A stretch of DNA of 57,944 bases from the NCBI GenBank assembly GCA_029777935.1, contig JAKORH010000009.1, positions 1 through 57,944 on the forward strand, written 5' to 3'. This stretch comes from Pseudomonadota bacterium. GTDB lineage: Bacteria; Pseudomonadota; Gammaproteobacteria; Burkholderiales; Burkholderiaceae. Every line of letters starts with the position of its first letter. Positions within the stretch are counted from its first letter, which is position 1. Below, piece after piece: positions 39,289 to 46,607 of the stretch. The notes below the pieces were generated by a model, which did no database searches, was not told the origin of the DNA, and worked only from the letters and a program-made list of their open reading frames with translations. Both the position numbers and the translations under genes were made by a program.

Positions 39289-40281
39289 TCAGCGCGGTAC
39301 GAGGCGTAACACCGTCGCCGATGAAGGATCGACATCGACACGGACCCAGCGCACCTGCGGGCTGCCGAACGTCTGCACGCGCGTGAGATTGGGAACGTCG
39401 GCCAGCGGCCGATCGATGATCAGTTCGTGCAGGTCGCCGTGCGCGAGCAGGACCGGTCGGCCGAACGCGCGCGCGCAAACGCGCAGCCGCTCGATCAGCG
39501 GCTCGAACGGTGCCCGCCGCGGATGCACCGGCGGCAGGTCGAAGCGCGGGTTCGCCTGCATCAGCAGGATCACGGCGGCCGCGTCGGCGGCGCGCGCGTG
39601 CTCGAACGCATGCTCGAGCCACGCCAGCGCAGCCGCGTTGCGCCGCTCGACCTCGCGCCGCCGATCGGCGCGCGGGTGCTCGCGCGAATCGCCGGGGTCG
39701 ATGCCGCGCCAGGGCGCGAGGTCGTTGTCGCTGCCGACCAGGTGCAGGCTGGCGAACACCACGCGCTCGCGCACGAACAGAACGTTCTCGACGAATTCGC
39801 CGAAGCCCGGCTGCACGCTCTGCGGTTCGACCTTGAACGGACGCAGGCCCGTCGTGCACGCGGGATCGTGGAAGAACAGCCGGCGCAGGAAGGCCAGCCG
39901 CTCGAGCGGATCGAAGCGCCCGGCGAATCGGCGGTGGCAGTCAGCCCACTCGTTGTCGCCGGGCGTGTAGACGAGCGCGGTGCGGACGCGCTGCAACTGC
40001 TCGTAGCGCGCGCGGATCAGTTCGTCGCTGCACGGCTCGGCCGCGCCCTTGATGTCGCCGGCGTGCAGCACGAAGGCGATGGACGGATCGCTGTTGATCG
40101 CGTCCAGCATCGTGTCGAACGCCTCGGCTTCACGCGCACCGTACGGCAGGTCGCCGATCAGCGCGAAAGACACCGCCGCGCGCGGCGCGGGCGCGGCAGT
40201 GCAGCCGGCGAGTGCGAGCGCGGCCAGCACGGCGCGCAGCAGTCGCAGCGAGCGGGGCGTCGCGGCAGCGGGAGCGATCAC
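39289..40281 (-). CDS. Calcineurin-like metallophosphatase lipoprotein
   Basis: A 330-aa exported protein with a lipobox (LALAGC-TAAPAP) and a metallophosphatase fold. Metal-ligand motifs in order: FALIGDLPYG, FVLHAGDIKG, YTPGDNEWADC, and LLAHGDLHE near the C-terminus, i.e. the D-x(n)-GD-x(n)-GDNE-x(n)-GDLH pattern of the family. Substrate unknown; homologous periplasmic phosphatases act on phosphate esters. The start is GTG 40281, the only candidate giving a clean signal. It is divergent from the reductase gene (75-bp gap). Confidence 0.85.
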   Translation of the reverse strand: MIAPAAATPRSLRLLRAVLAALALAGCTAAPAPRAAVSFALIGDLPYGAREAEAFDTMLDAINSDPSIAFVLHAGDIKGAAEPCSDELIRARYEQLQRVRTALVYTPGDNEWADCHRRFAGRFDPLERLAFLRRLFFHDPACTTGLRPFKVEPQSVQPGFGEFVENVLFVRERVVFASLHLVGSDNDLAPWRGIDPGDSREHPRADRRREVERRNAAALAWLEHAFEHARAADAAAVILLMQANPRFDLPPVHPRRAPFEPLIERLRVCARAFGRPVLLAHGDLHELIIDRPLADVPNLTRVQTFGSPQVRWVRVDVDPSSATVLRLVPR

Positions 40282-40356
40282 GGGCGCGCGCGATCGTAAC
40301 GATGCGCGTGCGGGTGCTGCCGTAGACTGGTGCGACCTCCCGTTTCGCGAACCGCC

Positions 40357-41367
40357 ATGACGATCAACCATCAGTTCCGGCTCGCTGCGCGCCCCGTCGG
40401 CCTGCCCAAGCGCAGCGACTGGAGCTTCACCGAGGAACCGGTGCGCGATCCGGGCACCGGTCAGTTCCTGGTCAAGGTACAGTACGTGTCGCTCGATCCG
40501 GCGATGCGCGGCTGGATGAACGAAGGTCGTTCGTACATCGCGCCGGTGGCGCTCGGCGACGTGATGCGCGCCGGCGCTGCCGGCAGGGTGATCGCGTCGA
40601 AGCATCCGCACTTTGAAGTCGGCGACTGCGTGACCGGCGGCTTCGGCGTGCAGGAATACGCACTGTCCGACGGCAAGGGTGTGGTCAAGGTCGATCCTGA
40701 GCTCGCGCCGCTGCCGGTCTACCTGGGCGCGCTCGGCATGCCGGGCATGACTGCCTACTTCGGGCTGCTGGACATCGGCAGGCCGCAGCCGGGCAACACC
40801 GTGGTCGTTTCGGCGGCGGCCGGCGCGGTCGGTAGCGTGGTCGGGCAGATCGCGAAGATCAAGGGCTGCCGCGCGATCGGGATCGCCGGCGGCGCGGACA
40901 AATGCCGCTGGATCGTCGACGACCTGGGTTTCGACGCCGCGATCGACTACAAGCACGACAACGTCGGCGCCGCCCTCAAGCAGCACTGCCCTGACGGCAT
41001 CGACGTGTATTTCGACAACGTCGGCGGCGAGATCCTCGACGCGGCGCTGGCGCGGCTGGCGCGCGGGGCGCGCGTGGTGATCTGCGGCGCCATCTCGCAG
41101 TACAACGCCACCGCGCCGATCAAGGGTTTGGCCAACTACCTGTCGCTGCTGGTCAATCGTGCCTCGATGAGCGGCATGGTCGTATTCGACTACGCGGACC
41201 GCTATTCGCAGGCGGCGCGCGAGATGGCCGGCTGGATGACGCAGGGCCAACTGAAGGCGCGCACCGACGTCGCCGCGGGGCTCGAGCACTTTCCCGAGGC
41301 GCTGCTGAAGCTCTTCCGTGGCGAGAATACCGGCAAGCTGGTGCTGGAAGTCGCCGCCGACGCCTGA
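40357..41367 (+). CDS. NADP-dependent MDR-family reductase (CurA / YncB-like)
   Basis: A 336-aa zinc-independent medium-chain dehydrogenase/reductase of the leukotriene B4 12-hydroxydehydrogenase-like group that reduces the C=C bond of enones with NADPH. Blocks seen: VKVQYVSLDPAMRGWMN near residue 40, GVVEYALS-type GVQEYALSDG, ALGMPGMTAYFGLLDIG, the coenzyme motif VSAAAGAVGSVVGQIAKIKGC (about residue 155) and YFDNVGGEILDAAL. No zinc-site cysteines. It precedes the ECF sigma operon but has its own start, and the sigma promoter motif lies 18 bp after its stop. Confidence 0.92.
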   Translation: MTINHQFRLAARPVGLPKRSDWSFTEEPVRDPGTGQFLVKVQYVSLDPAMRGWMNEGRSYIAPVALGDVMRAGAAGRVIASKHPHFEVGDCVTGGFGVQEYALSDGKGVVKVDPELAPLPVYLGALGMPGMTAYFGLLDIGRPQPGNTVVVSAAAGAVGSVVGQIAKIKGCRAIGIAGGADKCRWIVDDLGFDAAIDYKHDNVGAALKQHCPDGIDVYFDNVGGEILDAALARLARGARVVICGAISQYNATAPIKGLANYLSLLVNRASMSGMVVFDYADRYSQAAREMAGWMTQGQLKARTDVAAGLEHFPEALLKLFRGENTGKLVLEVAADA

Positions 41368-41384
41368 CCCGGCGCCCAACTTCC

Positions 41385-41411
41385 TTGAACCTTTTCGCGC
41401 CGGCCCGAAAC
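41385..41411 (+). promoter_or_regulatory. hrp-box-like ECF promoter 1, upstream of the ECF sigma gene
   Basis: TTGAACC (41385-41391), 16-base spacer, AAAC (41408-41411), with CG just before the last element. It is one of five copies of the pattern TTGAACC-N16-NAAC in 41.4-48.3 kb, similar to the HrpL box GGAACC-N16-CCAC. It would give a leader of about 115 bases before ATG 41533 and make the sigma factor autoregulatory. Confidence 0.7.
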
Positions 41412-41532
41412 ACAGGGCCGAATGACGGCGCGAGGCCCGTACCCGTGGCCTGCCCCCGGTCGCGCCCCTTGGCGCCCCGGCCGCGTGAGTTCACGCTATC
41501 GTTTTTGGCGTGCCCACAGCGGACGGACAACA

Positions 41533-42132
41533 ATGGACAACGACCGGGTGAAGCAGCTGCTGGTGCGCATCGGCAAGCAGGACCAGGCCGCCTTCGAAGA
41601 GCTGTACAAGGCGTTCAGCCGCAAGGTCTATGCCTATGCGCTGAACATGCTGAAAGACCACGTGAGGGCAGAGGAAGTCCTGGTGGACACGATGCACCTG
41701 GTTTGGCGCAATCCATTGCAGTTTCGCGGTGATTCGCAGTTCAGCACCTGGCTGATCGGCATCGCCCGCAACAAGGCACTGATGGTGTTCCGCGGCCAGC
41801 GCCCGGACGAGGACCATGCCGACCTCGAGGACATCGCCGAAACCGAGGCAGCCGACGACGCCGAAGAAGGCTTCGCGCAGCTCGCCCAGAGGCAGCGCGC
41901 CGACGGCGTGCGCCACTGCATGGACAAGCTGTCCGACGAGCACCGTGAATGCCTGCACCTCGTGTTCTACGAGGGCTATTCGCTGGCCGAGGTCGCCGCC
42001 GTGCAGCGCTGCCCGGAAAACACTGTCAAGACGCGCCTGTTTCACGCGCGGCAGAAGATCAAGAACTGCCTGCGACTGCTGCTCGAAAGCGAAGGCGCGA
42101 ATGTGCGGCTTGCGCCGCGTGGAGAAGGATGA
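41533..42132 (+). CDS. ECF-type sigma factor, candidate master regulator of the type III regulon
   Basis: A 199-aa sigma factor with region 2 (FEELYKAFSRKVYAYALNMLKDHVRAEEVLVDTM, then FSTWLIGIARNKAL) and region 4 (LSDEHRECLHLVFYEGYSLAEVAAVQRCPENTVKTRLFHARQKIK), joined by an acidic linker (about residues 97-125). ATG 41533 is preferred; an upstream in-frame start would add 37 residues lacking any family likeness. The motif TTGAACC-N16-AAAC precedes it, and the same motif precedes four other transcripts including the one that leads into the sct genes, so this factor is the best candidate to read it. Sequence grouping with HrpL/BtrS is an inference from the promoter, not from alignment. Confidence 0.9.
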   Translation: MDNDRVKQLLVRIGKQDQAAFEELYKAFSRKVYAYALNMLKDHVRAEEVLVDTMHLVWRNPLQFRGDSQFSTWLIGIARNKALMVFRGQRPDEDHADLEDIAETEAADDAEEGFAQLAQRQRADGVRHCMDKLSDEHRECLHLVFYEGYSLAEVAAVQRCPENTVKTRLFHARQKIKNCLRLLLESEGANVRLAPRGEG

Positions 42133-42773
42133 TGGACAAGCGTTTCAACGAGCTACTGCCCTGGTACGTCAACGGCTCGATCGGCGCCGAGGATCGCGCC
42201 TGGGTCGATCGCTACCTGGCCGAACACCCGGCCGCGCGTGCGGAACTGCAGTGGCACCAGTCGCTGAAGACCAAGATTCACGAGAGCGCGCCGCAGGTGC
42301 CGGCGACCATCGGGCTGGCCAAGACGATGCTGCTGATCCGCGGCGACCGCCCGACTCTGGCCGAACGGGTCATGGGCTTCCTCGGCGGCTTCGGCAGCGG
42401 GCCGGTGGCGGCGTTCAGCCTGCGCCCGGCGGCGGCGCTCGGAATGCTCGCCTTGATCGTCGCGCAGGGCGGCGTGATCTTCAACATGATGCGGCAGGCC
42501 GACGAGAGCGAAATGCAGATCCGCGCGCTGCGGGCGGTCAAGGTCGACGAAGGCCCGCTGCTGAAGGTCAGTTTCGCGCCGCAGGCCAGGGAAGAGGACA
42601 TCCGCCTGCTTCTGGTGTCGGTCCAGGGATCGCTCGCCGGCGGGCCGGGGCAGCTTGGCGACTACTACATCCGCGTGCCGACCGGCAAGGAGCAACAGTA
42701 CGCCGAGAAGCTGAAGGCGAGTGCGATCGTGCAGTCGATCGCGCTTGCGCCGGGGTTGCCTCCGCGAGAGTAG
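42132..42773 (+). CDS. Probable membrane anti-sigma factor paired with the 41.5-kb sigma factor
   Basis: A 213-aa protein whose N-terminal 90 residues are an anti-sigma-type cytoplasmic domain (FNELLPWYVNGSIGAEDRAWVDRYLAEHPAARAEL) without the zinc His-Cys motif. One membrane helix (about residues 100-120) and a periplasmic domain of about 90 residues follow (DEGPLLKVSFAPQAREEDIRLLLVSVQG). The gene overlaps the sigma stop by one base (GATGATGG); ATG 42132 has GGAGAAGG at the best distance, ATG 42129 is the alternative. It probably traps the sigma factor at the membrane. The signal it senses is unknown. Confidence 0.85.
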   Translation: MDKRFNELLPWYVNGSIGAEDRAWVDRYLAEHPAARAELQWHQSLKTKIHESAPQVPATIGLAKTMLLIRGDRPTLAERVMGFLGGFGSGPVAAFSLRPAAALGMLALIVAQGGVIFNMMRQADESEMQIRALRAVKVDEGPLLKVSFAPQAREEDIRLLLVSVQGSLAGGPGQLGDYYIRVPTGKEQQYAEKLKASAIVQSIALAPGLPPRE

Positions 42774-42801
42774 GAACCTGTCGATTCCAAGGAGTCGTGC
42801 C

Positions 42802-43662
42802 ATGGATCCGCGTGCCGCATCAATCGGATTCGAACCCAAGCGCCGCGCCATGCTGCGCTTCATCGCCGCTGCCTGCGGTGCGGCGGCGCTGCCGCCGGTG
42901 TTCGCGCAGGGCAGCCTCGACATGCGCGGCGAAAAGATCGCGCTGGTGATCGGCAACGGTGCCTACAAGTTCGGCGCGCTGAAGAACCCCGCCGCCGATG
43001 CCACCGCGGTCGCCGCCTCGCTGAAACTGCTCGGGTTCACCGTGATCCAGCGCGAGAACACCACGCTGCGCGAGCTGATCGAGGCGCTGCGCGACTTTTC
43101 GCGGCGCGCGAGCCAGGCCGCGGTGCGCCTGCTCTTCTATGCCGGCCACGGCGTGCAAGCGAAGGGACGCAACTACCTGCTGCCGGTCGACGCCGACATC
43201 CAGAGCGAGGACGATCTGGCCACGCGCAGCGCGGACGTCAACGAGCTGATCGACCGGCTCGGCGCGATCCAGCAGGGCATCAACATCGTGATTCTCGACG
43301 CCTGTCGCGTGAACCCGTTCGCGGGCGGCGTGATCGTCGGCCCGGACGGCCGCCGGCTGAAGTTCCGTGGCGCGACGCCGTCGGGCCTGGCCAAGGTCGA
43401 GGCCCCGCTTGGCACGCTGGTGGCGTTCTCCACGTCGCCGGGCGGCGTCGCGCTCGACGGCCCGGGTGGCCAGCACAGCATCTATACCAAGTACCTGCTC
43501 GACTACCTGGCCACACCCGGAATGCCGATCGAGCAGCTGTTCAAGAAAGTCCGCATCTCGGTGGCCGAGGAAACGCAGCGCTACCAGGTGCCGTGGGAGT
43601 CCTCGAGCCTGACGGTGGACTTCTGCTTCCGGACCGATCCGCGCGGAAGCTGCGGCGCCTGA
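42802..43662 (+). CDS. Exported caspase-family (peptidase C14) protein
   Basis: A 286-aa protein with an N-terminal hydrophobic export signal (KRRAMLRFIAAACGAAALPPVFA, preceded by a basic stretch) and a caspase-fold p20 domain: KIALVIGNGAYKFGALKNPAADATAVAASLKLLGF, the catalytic His in LLFYAGHGVQAKGRNYLLPVDADI, and the catalytic Cys in IVILDACRVNPF. The dyad is intact. Bacterial caspase-like proteins cleave after basic residues and serve signalling or cell-death roles, mostly in the cytoplasm; this one is predicted to leave it. ATG 42802 has AAGGAG. It is the third gene of the sigma/anti-sigma operon, so it should be induced with the sigma factor. Confidence 0.9.
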   Translation: MDPRAASIGFEPKRRAMLRFIAAACGAAALPPVFAQGSLDMRGEKIALVIGNGAYKFGALKNPAADATAVAASLKLLGFTVIQRENTTLRELIEALRDFSRRASQAAVRLLFYAGHGVQAKGRNYLLPVDADIQSEDDLATRSADVNELIDRLGAIQQGINIVILDACRVNPFAGGVIVGPDGRRLKFRGATPSGLAKVEAPLGTLVAFSTSPGGVALDGPGGQHSIYTKYLLDYLATPGMPIEQLFKKVRISVAEETQRYQVPWESSSLTVDFCFRTDPRGSCGA

Positions 43663-43681
43663 CGGCGTCGGCGCGCTCTCC

Positions 43682-43708
43682 TTGAACCAAACCGGCCGCT
43701 GCGGAAAC
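43682..43708 (+). promoter_or_regulatory. hrp-box-like ECF promoter 2
   Basis: TTGAACC (43682-43688), 16-base spacer, AAAC (43705-43708), GG just before it. The start codon of the next gene is only 20 bases downstream of the element, which implies a short leader. It partly overlaps a 7-bp hairpin with a GAAA loop (43697-43714). Confidence 0.68.
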
Positions 43709-43728
43709 GCAGCGTCAGGAGAGTGCAC

Positions 43729-44211
43729 ATGTCGAATTCGATCCGGATCCTGCTGGGCATCACGTGTGCGGCGGTTGCCGCGTTGGCCCACGCGCGCGAC
43801 GCCGTCGAATCGCTCAACCTGTCGACGCCGCACTTCTTCGTCACGCTGGTGCCGCACCGCGGCGACAGCGAATGGGTGCCGGGCTTCGACCAGGGCGACT
43901 TCGGCGCGCCGATGCTGAGGCTCGCCGCACCGCGCCGCAGCCGGCTCGAGTTCGCGGTCCAGCAGCGCGACTTCCTCACCTCCGGTGACCAGTTGCAGTT
44001 GCGATTGGCTTCGGATGCGCACGTGGTCGCGCAGTTGCTGTCGGGCGGCGAGCTATCCGGAGAAGAGGAGGGCATGATCGCAATGCTGGGCGTGGCCTCG
44101 CGGCTGAAACTTTCGTACAGCAACGGGCCGTGGAACTTCTCGCTCGGTGCCACGCGCAAGCTCGGCAACGGCCAGGTCAATGCGCGGCTGTCGTTCGCGG
44201 TGCGGTTCTAG
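43729..44211 (+). CDS. Small exported protein, possible outer-membrane strand-rich protein
   Basis: A 160-aa protein with a signal peptide (IRILLGITCAAVAALAHA, cleavage after AHA) and a mature part rich in alternating polar/hydrophobic strands (FVTLVPHRGD, SRLEFAVQQRDF, KLSYSNGPWNFSLGATRKL). It ends in NARLSFAVRF, a strand ending in Phe like the outer-membrane beta signal. No family recognised. AGGAGA precedes ATG 43729. An ECF promoter copy stands just upstream, so it is a predicted member of the type III regulon. Its 3' end overlaps the convergent hydrolase by 4 bp. Confidence 0.7.
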   Translation: MSNSIRILLGITCAAVAALAHARDAVESLNLSTPHFFVTLVPHRGDSEWVPGFDQGDFGAPMLRLAAPRRSRLEFAVQQRDFLTSGDQLQLRLASDAHVVAQLLSGGELSGEEEGMIAMLGVASRLKLSYSNGPWNFSLGATRKLGNGQVNARLSFAVRF

Positions 44212-45164
44212 ATCTTCGAGGCGATGAATCGCTCCAGGTCGCGTGCGAACCGCGCCGGCTCCGCATAGTGCGGCGAATGCCCTGAGCGCGGATAGATCTC
44301 GACCTGCACCCGCCGCACTGCGGCGCGGTAGTAGGCGTCGAGCGGCAAACCTCCATAGTGCGGGCTGCGGCCACCGAGCACGACCAGCAGCGGTACTTCC
44401 AGACCGGACAGCAGTCCGCGAAAGTCGGCCGCCGCCAGCGTTTCCGCCAGATCGAGCAGCGGACCGACATCGACACGTCCCAGCCAGGCGCGCATCCAGC
44501 GGCCGACGGTCGCCTCGGGCGCCAGCCAGTGCTTCAACCATGCCGCCGCGGATCCGATTTCCTGCAGCACCGTGTCGGCGAGGTTTGCGCGCGCACCCTC
44601 GATCAGCGCCGACAGCATCTGCGCGCTGCAGCCGCCGAACAACCCCAGCCGCCACTCGCCGTCCGTGACCACGCGCGGCGACTGATCGACCACCGCCGCC
44701 GCCGCCACGCGCGCGCTGCCGAAATCCTGCAGATACTGCATCACCGTCAGCGCGCCCATCGAGTGGCCGACGAGCACCACGCGTTCGAGGTGGAAGGTGT
44801 CGATCAGGTTGGCCAGATCGCGCGCCAACCGCGCCAGCGTGATGCGGTTCGACTCGACGTGCGTGCAGCGCCCATGGCCGCGCGCGTCCGGCGCGAACAC
44901 GCAGTAGCGGGGCGCCAGCCGGCGCGCCACGCGCGCCCAGTGCCGGTGCGAGCAACCGAGGCCGTGCACCAGCACGACCGGGGGCCCGCGGCCGCTCACC
45001 TGCAGCGGAACCGGCTGCCCGTCGTCGGCCGCGAAAGTGCCGAGCCGCTCGCGGTCGGAAAGGCCGAACCGGATCAGCCCGAGGTTGGCGAGCGTATCGA
45101 TGAATTGCGCGAACCCGGTCAGGCGCATCGGGTGCGCGGTGCGTTCGGAGGGCTCGGTGCTCAT
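44208..45164 (-). CDS. Alpha/beta hydrolase
   Basis: A 318-aa alpha/beta-hydrolase-fold protein. Oxyanion region VVLVHGLGCSHRHWARVARRL, nucleophile elbow VGHSMGALTV (Ser about residue 138), a lid-like helical insertion, and the catalytic His in EIYPRSGHSPHYAEP; the acid is probably the Asp in the strand before it (PLLVVLGGRSPHYGGLPLDAY is the expected region). No signal peptide. Substrate unknown. ATG 45164 is the start. It is transcribed against the flanking regulon genes and no TTGAACC motif is oriented toward it. Confidence 0.9.
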   Translation of the reverse strand: MSTEPSERTAHPMRLTGFAQFIDTLANLGLIRFGLSDRERLGTFAADDGQPVPLQVSGRGPPVVLVHGLGCSHRHWARVARRLAPRYCVFAPDARGHGRCTHVESNRITLARLARDLANLIDTFHLERVVLVGHSMGALTVMQYLQDFGSARVAAAAVVDQSPRVVTDGEWRLGLFGGCSAQMLSALIEGARANLADTVLQEIGSAAAWLKHWLAPEATVGRWMRAWLGRVDVGPLLDLAETLAAADFRGLLSGLEVPLLVVLGGRSPHYGGLPLDAYYRAAVRRVQVEIYPRSGHSPHYAEPARFARDLERFIASKI

Positions 45165-45237
45165 CGTCGCGCGGTCAGTTGCGCCAGCCGCAGTGCCGCT
45201 TCCTGAACCAGTTGTTGCAGATCGCCGAGTCGACTGT

Positions 45238-45264
45238 TTGAACCGTTTGCCGCCGCAGCGTAAC
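45238..45264 (+). promoter_or_regulatory. hrp-box-like ECF promoter 3
   Basis: TTGAACC (45238-45244), 16-base spacer, TAAC (45261-45264), CG just before it. It lies 51 bases upstream of the ATG of a 55-aa gene that has its own strong ribosome site. It points away from the divergent hydrolase. Confidence 0.68.
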
Positions 45265-45315
45265 TCAGTGTCAGATGCGGCGGCAGGCGCCGGCAACTGG
45301 CAAACGGAGGCAAAG

Positions 45316-45483
45316 ATGGAATCGACCCGACTCGAACTGGCTGTCGACGAATCCGACTGGCTCGCCGGCGATGCCGACGACACCACGTGCGACGACGTGC
45401 GCACTGCCTGGCTGTGCGCCGAACTGAACCGCGGTCCGGCCGGCGTCAAAGGCAGCTTCGAGGCCCTCTGGACCGATCGCTGA
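45316..45483 (+). CDS. Small acidic protein (55 aa) under an ECF promoter
   Basis: Encodes 55 residues beginning MESTRLELAVDESDWLAG, Asp-rich in the middle (DADDTTCDDV) with two cysteines, no signal peptide. CGGAGG stands six bases before ATG 45316, and the motif TTGAACC-N16-TAAC lies just upstream, so it has both a ribosome site and a promoter of the regulon. No family recognised. Size and acidity are reminiscent of small effectors or chaperones of secretion systems, but that is speculation. Confidence 0.6.
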   Translation: MESTRLELAVDESDWLAGDADDTTCDDVRTAWLCAELNRGPAGVKGSFEALWTDR

Positions 45484-45708
45484 GCGACCCCGCGTCTTCT
45501 CCAGCACCGACGACTCCCGTTTCCTCGCGACTGCCGCGTTCTGTCGCCGCAGATCGCGCCCGACGCCCAACTGAAAACCTCGTCGCCTCGGCACAGGCCG
45601 GAGCGACGATTCCTTGCGAGCATCCGCAAAGTCGCAATGCCCAACCTCGTCGGCCCGGCCGGAGCCGGGACCGCCGTGGTTGGGCGCATGGCAGTCCGTG
45701 TCGCCGGA

Positions 45709-46281
45709 CTATGGCAGCTCGATGTCGAAGCCCGGCCCCCCTTTCAGCCAGTCGAAGCCCGGGCCGCCGACCAGCAAATCGTTGCCGCGCCCGCCGTCGA
45801 TGACGTCATTGCCGCGCCCGCCGAAGAGCGCATCGTTGCCGTCGCCACCGCTCAGGTAGTCGTTGCCGCGCCCGCCGGTGATGACATCGTTGCCGTTGCC
45901 GCCGAACAGCCAGTCGTTGCCGCGGCCGCCGTCGATGCGATCGTTGCCGCCGCGCCCGGCGATCACGTCGTTGCCGTCGCCGCCGCTGAGCACGTCATTG
46001 CCGCCGCCGCCGATCAGCAGGTCGTTGCCGCTGCCGCCGTCGGCGTGGATGCTGGCGGTGACGTTGCTGTCGACCACCAGCGTGTCGTTGCCGGCCCCGA
46101 GGTGGAAGTTGGTGTTCTCGAGTTGCTGCTTGGTCATGAACTGGACATTGCCGTTGATGTTGACCTCGTACAGGCCGAGGGCGCCGAGCAGTCCCGGGGC
46201 CTTGGAGATGTGGACGTTGTCGTTGCCTGGACCCGTGTAGACGTTGTTGCCGACGGTGATGGGAAAAGGAAGAAGCGACAT
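45709..46281 (-). CDS. Calcium-binding RTX-repeat protein
   Basis: A 190-aa protein made of an N-terminal region (about 75 residues, PITVGNNVYTGPGND) and about ten RTX nonapeptide repeats of the form GGxGNDxuxGG (residues about 80-180), which fold into a calcium-bound beta roll. RTX proteins are usually exported through type I systems by a C-terminal signal; none of the transporter genes is here. There is no N-terminal signal peptide. ATG 46281 has GGAG seven bases before it; earlier in-frame starts lack this. The promoter region is shared with the divergent CsgG/DUF4384 gene, but no TTGAACC motif faces this gene. Confidence 0.88.
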   Translation of the reverse strand: MSLLPFPITVGNNVYTGPGNDNVHISKAPGLLGALGLYEVNINGNVQFMTKQQLENTNFHLGAGNDTLVVDSNVTASIHADGGSGNDLLIGGGGNDVLSGGDGNDVIAGRGGNDRIDGGRGNDWLFGGNGNDVITGGRGNDYLSGGDGNDALFGGRGNDVIDGGRGNDLLVGGPGFDWLKGGPGFDIELP

Positions 46282-46457
46282 GATCGAACTCCGTTGAGTG
46301 AAGGGTTGGGAAATCCGGGCGATGCATTCGCTGATTGCGCATCGCTGACTCGAATTGGAATCGATGCGCCCCGGATCCGATAGACGGGACGTGCGCCAGC
46401 TAGGGTCGCCCGCAGTCATGAAGGCCCCGATGTCCTCGCACCCATCGCCCGCGGCCT

Positions 46458-46484
46458 TTGAACCGATTGCCGACCCGCCGCAAC
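46458..46484 (+). promoter_or_regulatory. hrp-box-like ECF promoter 4
   Basis: TTGAACC (46458-46464), 16-base spacer, CAAC (46481-46484), CG just before it. It precedes the CsgG/DUF4384 lipoprotein gene by about 120 bases and would produce a leader containing two perfect hairpins (46528-46549 and 46569-46586). Confidence 0.7.
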
Positions 46485-46527
46485 TGAAGGGCAGGCGAGT
46501 GGACCGGCCGGCAAGCCGGACCTTGCA

Positions 46528-46586
46528 CGCGATCGAACCCTCGATCGCGCATGACCACGTAGAGCCGTCGGCGCCACGCGGCGCCG
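46528..46586 (+). promoter_or_regulatory. Two consecutive perfect hairpins in the leader of the CsgG/DUF4384 gene
   Basis: First: CGCGATCGA (46528-46536) with TCGATCGCG (46541-46549), 9-bp stem and 4-base loop. Second: CGGCGCC (46569-46575) with GGCGCCG (46580-46586), 7-bp stem and 4-base loop. They stand between promoter 4 and the GGAGG ribosome site at about 46596. They could be leader structures (attenuation, stability) or DNA operator sites. The remainder of the 326-bp gap 46282-46607 shows nothing else. Confidence 0.5.
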
Positions 46587-46607
46587 CAAAGCTGAGGGAG
46601 GACCTGC

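Noticed and set aside
42773..42798. GGAACC just before the caspase gene as a sixth hrp-type box
   Set aside because: Sixteen bases later the sequence is TCGT rather than NAAC, and the caspase gene already lies in the sigma operon, 28 bp after the anti-sigma stop.
43697..43714. A 7-bp hairpin with GAAA loop as a terminator for the caspase operon
   Set aside because: No T run follows, and the sequence coincides with the spacer and -10 part of promoter 2, which explains it better.
45203..45209. CTGAACC as another copy of the promoter motif
   Set aside because: It lacks the first T and no NAAC stands at the fixed distance.
45709..46060. Regular short repeats that could look like a CRISPR or minisatellite array
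   Set aside because: The period is 27 bases and in frame, encoding RTX nonapeptides on the minus strand.
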